A stretch of 64,000 nucleotides of DNA from UBA7328 sp965247965 (GTDB lineage: Bacteria; Bacteroidota; Bacteroidia; Chitinophagales; Saprospiraceae), in the NCBI GenBank assembly GCA_965247965.1, contig OZ252053.1:3596001-3660000 (forward strand). The letters run 5' to 3'. Below the pieces are notes generated by a model, which was not told the origin of the DNA, searched no databases, and saw nothing but the letters and a program-made list of their open reading frames with translations. Positions 17,600 to 27,567 of the stretch are shown here, piece by piece. Within the stretch, counting starts at the first letter, position 1, and every line of letters begins with the position of its first letter. Both the position numbers and the translations under genes were made by a program.

Positions 17600-18430
17600 A
17601 TGATAGAAAATTTTCTTACCGGTGATATGACAGCAGGTCTTACGGAAATGCTGGCAGGGTTCATTCCAGGATTTCTCAGATTCTTATTTGCCATATTCAT
17701 CATCCTTATTGGAATGTTTATTTCCAAATTGGTGGCAAAGTTTGTCAGGAAAGCATTATCAAAGATTGGGATAGATCGGTTAGGCGCACAATTGAATGAA
17801 ATAGAAGTAGTCCAAAAACTTAATGCAGACATAAAGATTAGCGCCATCTTTTCTAAGATTGTCTACTACTTCCTGTTGTTCATATTCATTATTGCCGCCA
17901 CTGATGTATTAAACATGTCGGCCATCTCGGAGCTTATCATGGGTGCTTTTAATATGATACCTAAGATTTTAGTTGGACTTGTGATACTCATCTTCGGTAC
18001 TTTGTTGGCCGAGGTCATTCGAAAAGTTTTGCAGGCGGCTCTGGATTCACTAGCTATTCCTTCGGCAAAATTGATTTCGTCCTTTTTGTTCTACTTTTTA
18101 TTTATCAATGTGGTCATTCTTGCGATTGCACAGGCGGAAATAAATACCGCATTTCTGGAGCAAAACCTTTCTATTGTAATAGGCGGTATTGTACTGGCTT
18201 TTTCGATCGGATATGGATTGGCTTCCAAAGATGCGGTGGCTAATTTCCTTGGTTCTCTGTATACGGAAGGAAAATTTAAAGAAGGAGACCTTGTCACCGT
18301 AGGTGATGATACCGGTACGGTTAAGGAGGTGACAAGCAATACCGTGATTTTAAGTGTTGACAATAAAGAAATCGTTTATCCCCTGGGACTGATCATCAAA
18401 CAAAAAATTATACTGCACAACCGGGATTAA
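17600..18430 (+). CDS. MscS-like mechanosensitive ion channel with conserved TM-helix repeats
   Basis: 276 residues with about five hydrophobic segments: ~20-45, 85-105, 115-138, 158-178 and 188-210. The Gly-rich GIVLAFSIGYGLASKDAVANFLGSLY is the MscS pore-helix signature, followed by a beta domain (FKEGDLVTVGDDTGTVKEVTSNTVIL). The C-terminal cytoplasmic cage is reduced compared with E. coli MscS. It likely releases solutes on hypo-osmotic shock. Confidence 0.85.
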   Translation: MIENFLTGDMTAGLTEMLAGFIPGFLRFLFAIFIILIGMFISKLVAKFVRKALSKIGIDRLGAQLNEIEVVQKLNADIKISAIFSKIVYYFLLFIFIIAATDVLNMSAISELIMGAFNMIPKILVGLVILIFGTLLAEVIRKVLQAALDSLAIPSAKLISSFLFYFLFINVVILAIAQAEINTAFLEQNLSIVIGGIVLAFSIGYGLASKDAVANFLGSLYTEGKFKEGDLVTVGDDTGTVKEVTSNTVILSVDNKEIVYPLGLIIKQKIILHNRD

Positions 18431-18460
18431 TTTTTTATACAGACTCATAAATACAAACTC

Positions 18461-19363
18461 ATGAGACAAGTTTTACCTCTTTCCATTTTATTCTGTTCGA
18501 GCTTTGTTTCACAGGCTCAGACGCTTGATGAATTGAAAGTAAAAAAGGCCGAACTTGAAGCTGCCCGAGCCGAACAACAAGCTGAAGCGGATGCTTTTAA
18601 TGGAGAAATAGCTTCACTTGCTTCCCAAATTGAGCTTCAGACTGGATGGAAAACAGGATATTCCGGAATGATGGGGTGGGATTTCAACAAGTCTAGCAGC
18701 TGGGCAGCCAATCCTAACCCCAACTCCAGTGCGACATCTTTAAACCTTGGATTTACAGGTTTTTTCAATCGCATTCAAGACAAATATTTCTGGAACAATA
18801 AAGGTATTATCAGTAAATCCTGGCAGGATGTAGATATATCGGATGACGAAGACGACGGGCTAGAAAGTACTGTGGATATTGTCAATATTTCTTCGTTGTA
18901 CGGCTATAAATTGACTGACAGATTCGCCATTTCGGTATTGGGTGAGGTCAATACTTCGATAGAAAACTTTTTTGCCCCAGGTACATTGGATATAGGAACC
19001 GGAATAACCTGGACGCCGGTGCAGGATCTATTCATCGTCATTCATCCGTTCAACTATCACGTAGCTATTTCAGGCATGGAACTAGTAGAATCCGAAGGGT
19101 CTTTAGGTGCCAAGATCAGAGCCGACTACACCAAATCTGTCAAAATAGATGGTAGACCATTGACCTGGTCTTCCACTTTCACTACTTATTTTCCATACGC
19201 GTCTAATGAACCAACTCTTTTTGAATACACCTGGCTCAATACATTCAGCTATGAAATTTGGAAGGGTCTGGGATTAGGATTTAATTTTGGAATCAGAAAG
19301 GCCGAGTTTGAAACTGCAGACACACAGTCATTTTATTCTATAGGATTGGCTTATACTTTTTAA
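18461..19363 (+). CDS. DUF3078-like outer-membrane beta-barrel protein
   Basis: 300 residues with a signal peptide (LFCSSFVSQAQ). A short coiled-coil stretch follows (residues ~20-50, KVKKAELEAARAEQQAEADAF), then alternating aromatic/hydrophobic strands ending in YSIGLAYTF, a C-terminal aromatic as in outer-membrane barrels. The pattern fits the DUF3078 family found across Bacteroidota. The coiled coil may mediate trimerisation or periplasmic contacts. Function unknown. Confidence 0.65.
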   Translation: MRQVLPLSILFCSSFVSQAQTLDELKVKKAELEAARAEQQAEADAFNGEIASLASQIELQTGWKTGYSGMMGWDFNKSSSWAANPNPNSSATSLNLGFTGFFNRIQDKYFWNNKGIISKSWQDVDISDDEDDGLESTVDIVNISSLYGYKLTDRFAISVLGEVNTSIENFFAPGTLDIGTGITWTPVQDLFIVIHPFNYHVAISGMELVESEGSLGAKIRADYTKSVKIDGRPLTWSSTFTTYFPYASNEPTLFEYTWLNTFSYEIWKGLGLGFNFGIRKAEFETADTQSFYSIGLAYTF

Positions 19364-19385
19364 TCGGATCGAATATCTATGCCAA

Positions 19386-22166
19386 ATGGAAACTAAAAAA
19401 CTCTTTCTTCTCGACGGTCATGCGCTCGTATATCGCGCACATTATGCCTTCATTACCAGACCTTTGATCAATTCTAAAGGCATCAATACTTCGGCTATTA
19501 CAGGTTTTGTCCGATCTCTTTTGGATATTCTTAAAAATCAAAATCCCTCACATATCGCTGTAGCCTTTGATCCTCCTGGCAAGACATTCAGACATGAAAT
19601 GTTTCCTGAATATAAAGCCAATCGAGACGCTCAGCCTGAAGACATTTCCATTGCCTTGCCATATATCAGGAAGATCATTGAAGGGTTTAATATTCCAATC
19701 ATAGAAGTAGAAAACTATGAAGCAGACGATACCATCGGCACTATTGCCAAAAAGGCCGAAAAGGAAGGCTTCACGGTATATATGGTAACTCCCGATAAAG
19801 ATTACGCCCAGCTTGTTTCAGACAATGTCTACATGTACAAACCGGCAAGAAGTGGAAATACCGTGGACATTTTGGGAGAAAAAGAAATATTAGAAAAATG
19901 GGATATTGCCAGAGTTGATCAGGTCATTGACGTTCTTGGTCTCCAGGGAGACAGCGTCGATAACATTCCAGGCATCCCGGGTGTAGGAGCCAAGACAGCT
20001 GTGAAACTGCTTAAGGAATTTGACAATATGGAGGGCATACTGCAAAACACCGATAAATTAAAAGGCAAACAAAAAGAAAAAGTTGAGGAATTTTCCGAAC
20101 AGGGCCGACTGTCAAAAGTGTTGGCGACTATTAATATTGAAGTTCCGATAGAATTTGATGCGGAGGCTGTGAAGATCGAGCCAATTAACAAAGAAGCCCT
20201 TATGGAGGTTTTTAAAGAATTGGAATTTCGCACCATCGCAAAGCAGGTGTTGGGTGAAGATGACGAGCCCCAGCAAGGCACATTGTTTGGTGATACTCCG
20301 GTTAAGATAGCCGAGGAAAAGATCATAAAGGAGGAATATTCAATTGCTAAGAACTCTTTGGCTACCGTCAAACATGACTATAAACTTGCCGATACTCCTG
20401 ATAAAATAAGTGTCCTGATAAAAGAACTTGAAAGTTCCAAAGCCTTTTGTTTTGATACAGAAACATCAGGACTTAGCGCTCATGTAAATTTTCTCGTTGG
20501 AGTTGCTTTTTCTACAAAAAAAGGAGAAGGGTACTATGTACCCACACCTAAGGACAAGAAGGAAACAAAAACAATCCTCTCCGTTTTTCAACCTGTTTTC
20601 GCAGATGAGAAGATTGTCAAAGTTGGTCAGAACGTAAAATTTGATATGAATTTTCTCAAGTCCTATGACATCGAAGTCAAGGGGCCACTTTTTGATACAA
20701 TGATAGCTCACTATCTCTTGGAGCCAGAACTAAGACACAAATTGGATTATCTCTCTGAAAGTTATCTCAACTACCAGATGGTACCTATTGTAGATCTTAT
20801 CGGCAAAAGAGGAAAGAATCAAATGAGTATGGCGCAGCTCGAACCTTCTGAAATCACGGATTATGCTGCAGAGGATGCCGATATTACTCTTCAGTTAATG
20901 GATGTGTTTCTACCAAAACTCAAAGAGGAAGGTCTGGAGGATTTATTTAATAATATCGAAATGCAACTCATACCTGTCTTGTCTGATGTGGAATATGCTG
21001 GAGTGCGGATCGACAAAGATTTCTTAGGAAAGTATTCTGTCAAATTGGGAGAAGAAATTAAAAAAGTCGAATTAGGCATTTATGAAAAAGCAGGTGGTTC
21101 TTTTAACATTGCTTCACCAAAGCAAGTCGGAGAAGTACTTTTTGAAAGATTAAAAATACCTTATCGATGGACTAAAACCAGCAGCGGCCAGTATTCCACG
21201 AATGAGGAAAAACTAACTGAACTCGCCTTGAATAATGATGTCGTAAGCGATATTCTACTATTCAGAAAATATTCCAAGTTGAAATCGACATATGTGGACT
21301 CGCTTCCTCTCATGATCGATGCCAATACGGGCAGAGTGCATTCTTCATTTAATCAGGCGCGAGCCGCAACGGGAAGATTGAGCTCAGAAAATCCAAATCT
21401 GCAAAATATCCCTATAAGAGATGAGGCCGGAAGGGAGATAAGGAAGGCCTTTATACCTCGAGATAAAGATCATATTTTATTAGCGGCTGATTACTCGCAG
21501 ATCGAATTGAGGATCATCGCGGAAATTGCAGAAGAAGAAGAAATGCTGAATGCTTTCAAAGCTGGACATGATATACACAAAGCCACTGCAGCAGGCGTAT
21601 ACAAAGTAGGTCTCGATGAGGTTACAGCGGACCAAAGGCGGAATGCAAAAACCGTGAATTTTAGCATCATCTACGGTGCCGGAGCTACTAATCTTTCAAG
21701 ACAATTAGGTCTGAGCAGAACAGAGGCTAAAGAACTTATCGGTCAATATTTCGGCAGGTATTCGGGATTGAAAAATTATATGGATGAAACAGTGGAAAAG
21801 GCCCGTGAAAGTGGATACGTATCTACCCTCATGGGCAGAAAAAGGTATTTGCGCGATATAAATTCAAGAAATGCTCTTGCCCGTACGAATGCGGAGCGCG
21901 TAGCTATAAATACCCCAATACAAGGCAGCGCAGCCGATATGATCAAAATGGCAATGATCAAAATTCATGCTGTGATGACGACCAAAAATCTCAGGTCAAA
22001 AATGATCCTGCAGGTGCACGATGAATTGGTCTTTGATGTTTACAAACCAGAACTGGAAGAATTAACATCTCTGGTAGGAGAAAATATGCAAAATGCGATG
22101 CCTGGATTAAAGGTGCCGATTGTGGTGGGGATGGATGTTGGCGAGAATTGGCTGGAAGCTCACTGA
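19386..22166 (+). CDS. polA: DNA polymerase I with 5'-3' and 3'-5' exonuclease domains
   Basis: 926 residues. Residues ~1-290 are the 5' nuclease (FLLDGHALVYRAHYAF, ENYEADDTIGTIA, GDSVDNIPGIPGVGAKTA). The proofreading domain keeps all motifs: FDTETSGL (DxE), GQNVKFDMNFL (NxxxD) and YAAEDADITL (YxxxD). The polymerase domain has motif A LLAADYSQIELRI, motif B RRNAKTVNFSIIYG and motif C QVHDELVFDV. It is complete and looks active for gap filling and Okazaki-fragment processing. Its last 60 bases overlap a truncated Uma2 gene on the other strand. Confidence 0.97.
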   Translation: METKKLFLLDGHALVYRAHYAFITRPLINSKGINTSAITGFVRSLLDILKNQNPSHIAVAFDPPGKTFRHEMFPEYKANRDAQPEDISIALPYIRKIIEGFNIPIIEVENYEADDTIGTIAKKAEKEGFTVYMVTPDKDYAQLVSDNVYMYKPARSGNTVDILGEKEILEKWDIARVDQVIDVLGLQGDSVDNIPGIPGVGAKTAVKLLKEFDNMEGILQNTDKLKGKQKEKVEEFSEQGRLSKVLATINIEVPIEFDAEAVKIEPINKEALMEVFKELEFRTIAKQVLGEDDEPQQGTLFGDTPVKIAEEKIIKEEYSIAKNSLATVKHDYKLADTPDKISVLIKELESSKAFCFDTETSGLSAHVNFLVGVAFSTKKGEGYYVPTPKDKKETKTILSVFQPVFADEKIVKVGQNVKFDMNFLKSYDIEVKGPLFDTMIAHYLLEPELRHKLDYLSESYLNYQMVPIVDLIGKRGKNQMSMAQLEPSEITDYAAEDADITLQLMDVFLPKLKEEGLEDLFNNIEMQLIPVLSDVEYAGVRIDKDFLGKYSVKLGEEIKKVELGIYEKAGGSFNIASPKQVGEVLFERLKIPYRWTKTSSGQYSTNEEKLTELALNNDVVSDILLFRKYSKLKSTYVDSLPLMIDANTGRVHSSFNQARAATGRLSSENPNLQNIPIRDEAGREIRKAFIPRDKDHILLAADYSQIELRIIAEIAEEEEMLNAFKAGHDIHKATAAGVYKVGLDEVTADQRRNAKTVNFSIIYGAGATNLSRQLGLSRTEAKELIGQYFGRYSGLKNYMDETVEKARESGYVSTLMGRKRYLRDINSRNALARTNAERVAINTPIQGSAADMIKMAMIKIHAVMTTKNLRSKMILQVHDELVFDVYKPELEELTSLVGENMQNAMPGLKVPIVVGMDVGENWLEAH

Positions 22167-22592
22167 TACTAAATTCCCAATAGTTTCCGAGCTGGACAGA
22201 ATTTCCACAACAAGGTTAGGAGCAGGAAAGTGGGTTATCTCATCGTCGAATTGGCTTGCTTTCTCCTGGTTGAAAAATACTATATCGGCTTCATAGTCAT
22301 TTCGCGTGAGGGCTATCATCAATTTCTCATGTCCAACATGGCCTAAATCGTTTTCTTCAACGAAATCGCTGATCAATTTCAATATCCTTATGCTCACATC
22401 GTTATGTCTTTTCTTTACTGGAGAGTGTACAATAATGTCTCCATTGATAAATTCTGCTTTCATCCCTGGAGTTACCCAGTCATAGAACTCTTGTCGCTTT
22501 TGCTTCTCTTTCTGCAATTCAGATTTTACCTCATCCACAATCGCTTCTGCATCAGGCATATTCATCAGTTGATTAATGATTTCAGCTGTCAT
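22107..22592 (-). pseudogene. Uma2-family endonuclease gene, C-terminally truncated
   Basis: The N-terminal 130 residues match Uma2/DUF820 proteins of the PD-(D/E)xK nuclease-like fold. NGDIIVHSPVKKRHN, the YEADIVFF catalytic Asp and PAPNLVVEILSSSE are all present. Directly after VVEILSSSE the usual DxxxKxxxYxxxGVxEYWIVD part is absent and an unrelated tail (TIGNLVSVSFQPIL...) runs into the 3' end of polA. The catalytic Lys is therefore missing and the gene is probably inactive. Confidence 0.7.
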
Positions 22593-22624
22593 GCTTACAT
22601 TTCGTTTTACATAATAAAATTAGA

Positions 22625-23015
22625 CTAAATTTCACCGAGATAATTCGGGTATCGGACAATTCTGAATAAATTATTGTTCATAAACTTTCCTTCATTGGCA
22701 GGATTCAGTCTAAATTTAAACTTTTGGCGATCAGCCACAGATTCTAAAAGAAAACCAATAATCCAGACAGTCATGCCTGTTGTTATCAATCCATTCCCTT
22801 TTATGCTGACTCTTATGAAAAGATAGGAGCCCAATCGCAAGGCCCAAATTATTACCATGAAAAGTAGTGTAATCTTATTGATTTCATCATTAGCCTCGCT
22901 CCTGTACCAGGAGTACAAAGCAAGCATGATGAAAGTCACAACATAAGTTATATCGGTAAGCTTATCTGTTTGCTTTTTATAAGCGATCAGAAAGACGAGC
23001 AGGTTAAGGAGGAAG
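22625..23015 (-). pseudogene. DUF1295 / steroid-reductase-like membrane protein fragment
   Basis: The frame encodes membrane segments and NNLFRIVRYPNYLGEI, the hallmark of the DUF1295/5-alpha-reductase-like family, then stops where the family continues with a membrane segment and catalytic tail. Upstream codons beyond the Met at 22939 extend the similarity (an LLVFLIAYKKQTDKLTDITYVV-like stretch) to about 23015 without a good start. It is apparently truncated at both ends. The next ~180 bases hold no gene. Confidence 0.6.
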
Positions 23016-23199
23016 GTATTTCATTTTCTACCAGAGCAAAATTTAATTTTGGCCGCTGCCCTTCCATTGTAAGGGAAGGGTTGGGATGGGTCAAAATAAA
23101 TAGTTTTCAAAATTAAAATTTTGCGGCATTTGGGGAATCTGTACTTTTCACACAGTCTCCACAGCCTTTGGCGGCGGACGATGGCATCCCGCCTCAGCT

Positions 23200-24546
23200 T
23201 TAAACCACGGGCTTGACCCACCCATTGTGGTAGTCCTTGCTCATTAACGCATTTGCCTCCGCATCATCTCCAAAATTCATCTTCTCCCTGTCCCAATAAA
23301 TCTTTCGTCCTGTGTGATATGCAATATTGCCCATCATTCCGTTAAGCGCTGCTACACTTCCAGATACCAAAGGAGTGTTGAGTATGGTCGCATCTCCTTT
23401 TTCAATGGCTTCTATAAAGTTTTCCCAGTGGAATCTCAAATAGTTCGTTTCACGCGGTTTCCTGAATGTTTCGATTGATTCCATTTTGCTATCACCCTCT
23501 GTTGAATAATTAATAGATTCTCGTTCTATGAGCACTTCATAGCCTCCTCTGTCAACTACAAGTGTGCCATTATTACCAATAAATGAGATTCCTTCCCGAC
23601 GGCCGTATGGACCGTTATCAATTCCAGTAGCGTGTTCCCAGAGCATATTAAAGTTGTCATATTCGAAGATGGCTTGCAAAGTATCCGGAGTCTCAGAAGC
23701 ATCATTGGGATAAGCCAATTTGCCACCCGATGCCATTATTGATTTCGGAGCGGAAGTTTTCATGGCGTGAAGGGCAATATCGATTTCGTGTACGCCCCAA
23801 TCCGTCATCATTCCGCCCGCATAATCCCAAAACCATCGGAAACTAAAATGAAACCGATTCTTATTAAATACTCTCATCGGTGCGGGGCCGAGCCACATTT
23901 TGTAATCTACACCTTTCGGTGGGTCGCTATCAGGCACTACATCGATTGGCTTCATCCATCCTTGGTAGGCCCACGTCTTAACCAAGCGTATTTGTCCTAA
24001 TACTCCGCTGTCCACGATTTCAAATGCCTTGCGGTAATGCGGGCCGCTTCTCTGCCATTGCCCTACTTGCACCATGAGATCCGGCCGCTTTGCCGCTGTT
24101 TTGATCATCAATTGACATTCTTCCATAGTCAGGGCAATTGGTTTTTCTACATACACATGCTTGCCTGCATCGATCGCATCGCAAAATATCTTGCAATGCC
24201 AGTGGTCAGGTGTGCCAATAATGACAATATCTATTTTTTTATTATTCAAAACCTTTCGGTAATCAGTGCACGTTTTCACCTTGTTATCACGTAATTCGGC
24301 GTAGTCCTTTTTTCTTTTATCCAGAACACTTTCATCCACGTCGCACATAGCGATAAGTTCGGTGTTGGGAAAGCCAAGCGCAGTTGCGGCATTGCCCCAG
24401 CCCATTCCTTTTGCACCTATCAGGCCGATTCGCAATTTGTCTTTGGTACTTCGGGTAAATTGACTATGTACAGCAGCAGGCATGGATAGTCCTCCTGCAA
24501 GGATGCTGCTTGTTTTGATAAATTCTCTTCTGTTTCCGATGATCAT
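23200..24546 (-). CDS. Gfo/Idh/MocA-family oxidoreductase, Tat-exported
   Basis: 448 residues. A twin-arginine signal (NRREFIKTSSILAGGLSMPAAV) precedes a Rossmann domain (LRIGLIGAKGMGWGNAAT) with the EKPIALT catalytic Lys motif and a DHWHC segment. The C-terminal substrate domain includes WGVHEIDIALHAM. Exported members usually act on sugars or sugar derivatives with bound NAD(P). It is followed divergently by another exported enzyme gene, the aminotransferase. Confidence 0.9.
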   Translation of the reverse strand: MIIGNRREFIKTSSILAGGLSMPAAVHSQFTRSTKDKLRIGLIGAKGMGWGNAATALGFPNTELIAMCDVDESVLDKRKKDYAELRDNKVKTCTDYRKVLNNKKIDIVIIGTPDHWHCKIFCDAIDAGKHVYVEKPIALTMEECQLMIKTAAKRPDLMVQVGQWQRSGPHYRKAFEIVDSGVLGQIRLVKTWAYQGWMKPIDVVPDSDPPKGVDYKMWLGPAPMRVFNKNRFHFSFRWFWDYAGGMMTDWGVHEIDIALHAMKTSAPKSIMASGGKLAYPNDASETPDTLQAIFEYDNFNMLWEHATGIDNGPYGRREGISFIGNNGTLVVDRGGYEVLIERESINYSTEGDSKMESIETFRKPRETNYLRFHWENFIEAIEKGDATILNTPLVSGSVAALNGMMGNIAYHTGRKIYWDREKMNFGDDAEANALMSKDYHNGWVKPVV

Positions 24547-24585
24547 GATTGTTATATTTTAGCGAGGGATGAAAATATACATATA

Positions 24586-24692
24586 AACCACAGATTTCAT
24601 GGATTACGCGGATTATTTGTTCCTGATAATTATTGCCAAAGGAGAAATTAATCAAAGAATAAATCCATGAATATCCATGTAATTCGTGGCTA
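24586..24692. repeat. Imperfect inverted repeat, dispersed-element type
   Basis: Arms near 24588-24616 (CCACAGATTTCATGGATTAC...) and 24660-24692 (...CCATGTAATTCGTGG) are imperfect reverse complements about 28 bases long. A related single arm (AATCTGTGAAATCTGTGGC) occurs at 35106-35124. It looks like a short non-coding mobile repeat lying in the divergent promoter region. Confidence 0.5.
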
Positions 24693-24729
24693 TTTGCCTT
24701 ATTTTGAGTGCAACCAAAGACTGTTAGAC

Positions 24730-25857
24730 ATGAGCACTACTAGTAATTTCAATAGAAGAGCATGGCTTCAGCTAGCTGGACTTGGCGGAGCGGCGACTGT
24801 AATCGATCCTTTATCGTCACTAAAATTGGCTGAGAAGGCATGGGATAGAAAACACAGGAAATACAACTATGCCAAACTCAATGCCAATGAAAATCCGTAC
24901 GGGCCATCGCCAAAAGTAAGACAGGCGATAATCGACGCCTTTGACTACGGTTGCCGATATCCGGGAGCTAAAATATCTGAATTGAGCAGTATGATCGCGA
25001 AAAAGGAAGGAGTTTCTGCGGATCATATTGTAGTAACCGGAGGTTCGTGGGAAGGCCTGAAAGCTGCCGGAATGACCTATGGTATGGATGGAAGCGAGAT
25101 CATATCGGCCGATCCCGTCTATAAAAGCCTGCTAACTTATGCAGAACAATGCGGAGCATACATCAACAGAGTCCCGGTCGACAAAGATCTGCAACACGAT
25201 TTGGACGAAATGGACCGGAGGATCAGCAATAAGACATCGTTGGTATTCATCTGCAATCCGAATAATCCGTCCGGCACCCTTCTGCCCAAAGAAAAACTGG
25301 TTTCATTTTGTGAAACGGTGGCTGATCGCGCAGTAGTTTTTTCCGACGAAGCATACTACGATTACATCACCGAACCGAACTACCCGTCAATGGTTTCTAT
25401 GGTAAAAGAAGGAAAAAATGTGATTGTTTCGCGCACTTTTTCTAAAGTGTACGGCCTTGCTGGGATAAGAATCGGCTACCTCATTGCTCAACCCGATATA
25501 GCCGTCAGAGTCAGAAAAAATGTAATGGCTGGTACGAATATACTGGCTGCTTTTGCGGCAATGGCTTCATATCAGGACATAGAGTTTTATGACAAATGCA
25601 TTAGAAAAAATCAAGAAGCTAAAAATCATATTTATTCTGTTTTGGATGATATAGGTCTGAGATATATTCCTTCGCACACCAATTTTGTGTTTTTTCATAC
25701 GGGTAGGTCTATACTGAAAATCATTAAGTCCATGCGCCTCAAAGGTGTTGCTGTGGGTAGGCCTTTTCCGCCGCTTACCAATTGGTGCCGGATCAGTACG
25801 GGGACGATGGAGGATGTGCAGAAGTTTGGGGTAGCTTTGAGGGAGGTTATGGTATGA
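24730..25857 (+). CDS. PLP-dependent aminotransferase, histidinol-phosphate aminotransferase-like, with Tat-type leader
   Basis: About 375 residues from MSTTSNFNRRAWLQLAGLGG. The RR-x-W/F-L motif with hydrophobic stretch looks like a Tat signal, unusual for this fold but recurrent in Bacteroidota. The fold type I core shows LNANENPYGPSPKV, CNPNNPSGT, VFSDEAYYDY and the PLP-lysine motif SRTFSKVYGLAGIRIGYL. A Met 63 bases upstream is in frame but would bury the Tat motif. Substrate uncertain; an exported role distinct from histidine biosynthesis is inferred. Confidence 0.85.
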   Translation: MSTTSNFNRRAWLQLAGLGGAATVIDPLSSLKLAEKAWDRKHRKYNYAKLNANENPYGPSPKVRQAIIDAFDYGCRYPGAKISELSSMIAKKEGVSADHIVVTGGSWEGLKAAGMTYGMDGSEIISADPVYKSLLTYAEQCGAYINRVPVDKDLQHDLDEMDRRISNKTSLVFICNPNNPSGTLLPKEKLVSFCETVADRAVVFSDEAYYDYITEPNYPSMVSMVKEGKNVIVSRTFSKVYGLAGIRIGYLIAQPDIAVRVRKNVMAGTNILAAFAAMASYQDIEFYDKCIRKNQEAKNHIYSVLDDIGLRYIPSHTNFVFFHTGRSILKIIKSMRLKGVAVGRPFPPLTNWCRISTGTMEDVQKFGVALREVMV

Positions 25858-27414
25858 TCACCCCGACCAATTATCCCGATCCAAACTCCGGTACTGAATA
25901 GCTTCCGCCAAATATTCAATGGTAATCTTTTCACTACCGGCAAGATCAGCCGCGGTTCGAGAAACCTTGAGAATGCGGTCATAGGCCCGTGCCGAAAGTT
26001 GTAGTTTTTGCATAGCTGTTTTTAATAAGGTCAGACAGGCTTTGTCGAGTTCACAAACTTCCCTTACCAATTTGCTGGGCATATGCGCATTGCAATAAAT
26101 TCCATTCAGATCTTTAAACCTTTTTCCCTGAATATTTCTAGCCGATATAACGCGCTCTCTGATATCTCTACTGGATTCCGCAGTTTGGCCTCGATCTGAT
26201 ATTTCGTCGTACGAGACGGGTGTGACTTCAACATGCAGGTCAATTCTATCGAGGAGTGGGCCGGAAATTTTATTGAGGTATCTTTTTACTACTGCCGGGC
26301 CACAGACGCATTCTTTTTCCGGGTGATTGTGGAAGCCGCAGGGACATGGATTCATGCTAGCGATAAGCATAAAGGATGCCGGGTAGTCCACACTTATTTT
26401 CGCTCTTGATATCGTCACCTTTCTTTCTTCCATGGGTTGGCGCATGACTTCGAGGACGGTTCTTTTGAATTCAGGAAGTTCGTCGAGGAAGAGTACTCCG
26501 TTATGTGAAAGCGAGATTTCTCCTGGATGAGGATTGCTGCCGCCACCTACCAAAGCTACGTCACTTATCGTGTGGTGTGGGGAGCGAAATGGGCGGGAAG
26601 AAACCAAAGATGCATCAGCTCCCAAAAGTCCAGCCACAGAATGAATTTTAGTCGCTTCCAACGCCTCGTGAAGTGATAAAGGGGGAAGAATACCAGGCAA
26701 TCTTTTGGCCAGCATCGTTTTGCCCGCTCCCGGCGGCCCGATCAGGATGGCATTGTGCCCACCGGCAGCGGCGATTTCAAGAGCGCGTTTTATGTTTTCC
26801 TGGCCCTTTACCTCATTAAAGTCGACAGAGAAATAATCCAATTCATCGTGGAATAATTCCCTGGTGTCAACATCTGTCTTTATCAATTCTCTTTCTCCGT
26901 TCAGAAATTCAGCTGCCTCGGTGAGTGAAGAAACACCGTATACGTCGAGGTCATTGACAATGCCCGCCTCCCTGGCGTTATCTTTTGGAAGTATAAGGCC
27001 CTTGTACTTTTCCTTTCGCGCCTGAATGGCAATGGGCAATGCCCCTTTTACCGGCCTGAGCTGCCCGTCAAGAGCCAACTCACCCATTATTGTGAATTCC
27101 GATAGTCGATCCATTTTAATCTGGCTGGTGGCGGCCAGTACTCCTATGGCTATAGGCAGGTCATAAGCCGATCCTTCTTTCTTAATATTTGCGGGCGCTA
27201 AGTTGACAATAGTCTTTACCCGCGGCATTTTATAGCTAAGATTTTTGATGGCTGCTTCGATTCGCTGAAACCCTTCTCTGACGGCACTATCAGGTAAGCC
27301 AACCATGTCGTATAGTTTTTGGCCCGTTGTTACCGTTCCCCCTGCATTTACTTCTACGGTGATCGTTCGGGCGTCGATTCCCTGGACGGCGCTTGCGAAT
27401 GTTTTGGCGAGCAT
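25858..27414 (-). CDS. comM: YifB/ComM-family Mg-chelatase-like AAA+ ATPase
   Basis: 518 residues. An N-terminal Lon-like domain (~1-165) is followed by an AAA+ core with Walker A GPPGAGKTMLAKRL, Walker B-region LFLDELPEF and sensor segment SMNPCPCGFHNHPEKECVCG with a Cys-rich zinc-like loop. The C-terminal region is LSARAYDRILKVSRTAADLAG. ComM is a helicase promoting branch migration during natural transformation. It starts 150 bases from the IS cluster, which does not enter the gene. Confidence 0.92.
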   Translation of the reverse strand: MLAKTFASAVQGIDARTITVEVNAGGTVTTGQKLYDMVGLPDSAVREGFQRIEAAIKNLSYKMPRVKTIVNLAPANIKKEGSAYDLPIAIGVLAATSQIKMDRLSEFTIMGELALDGQLRPVKGALPIAIQARKEKYKGLILPKDNAREAGIVNDLDVYGVSSLTEAAEFLNGERELIKTDVDTRELFHDELDYFSVDFNEVKGQENIKRALEIAAAGGHNAILIGPPGAGKTMLAKRLPGILPPLSLHEALEATKIHSVAGLLGADASLVSSRPFRSPHHTISDVALVGGGSNPHPGEISLSHNGVLFLDELPEFKRTVLEVMRQPMEERKVTISRAKISVDYPASFMLIASMNPCPCGFHNHPEKECVCGPAVVKRYLNKISGPLLDRIDLHVEVTPVSYDEISDRGQTAESSRDIRERVISARNIQGKRFKDLNGIYCNAHMPSKLVREVCELDKACLTLLKTAMQKLQLSARAYDRILKVSRTAADLAGSEKITIEYLAEAIQYRSLDRDNWSG

Positions 27415-27567
27415 AAGTAGGAATTACTTATCGGACAAAATACGTTATTCATTTAGGAATTGAACTATTCAAAATATATGGTACATTAAATATTGAAACA
27501 AGTAGTTTTGAACTGATGGATAAATCAGTGATAATCAACATATTAAAGGACACTAAGGATACTCTTA

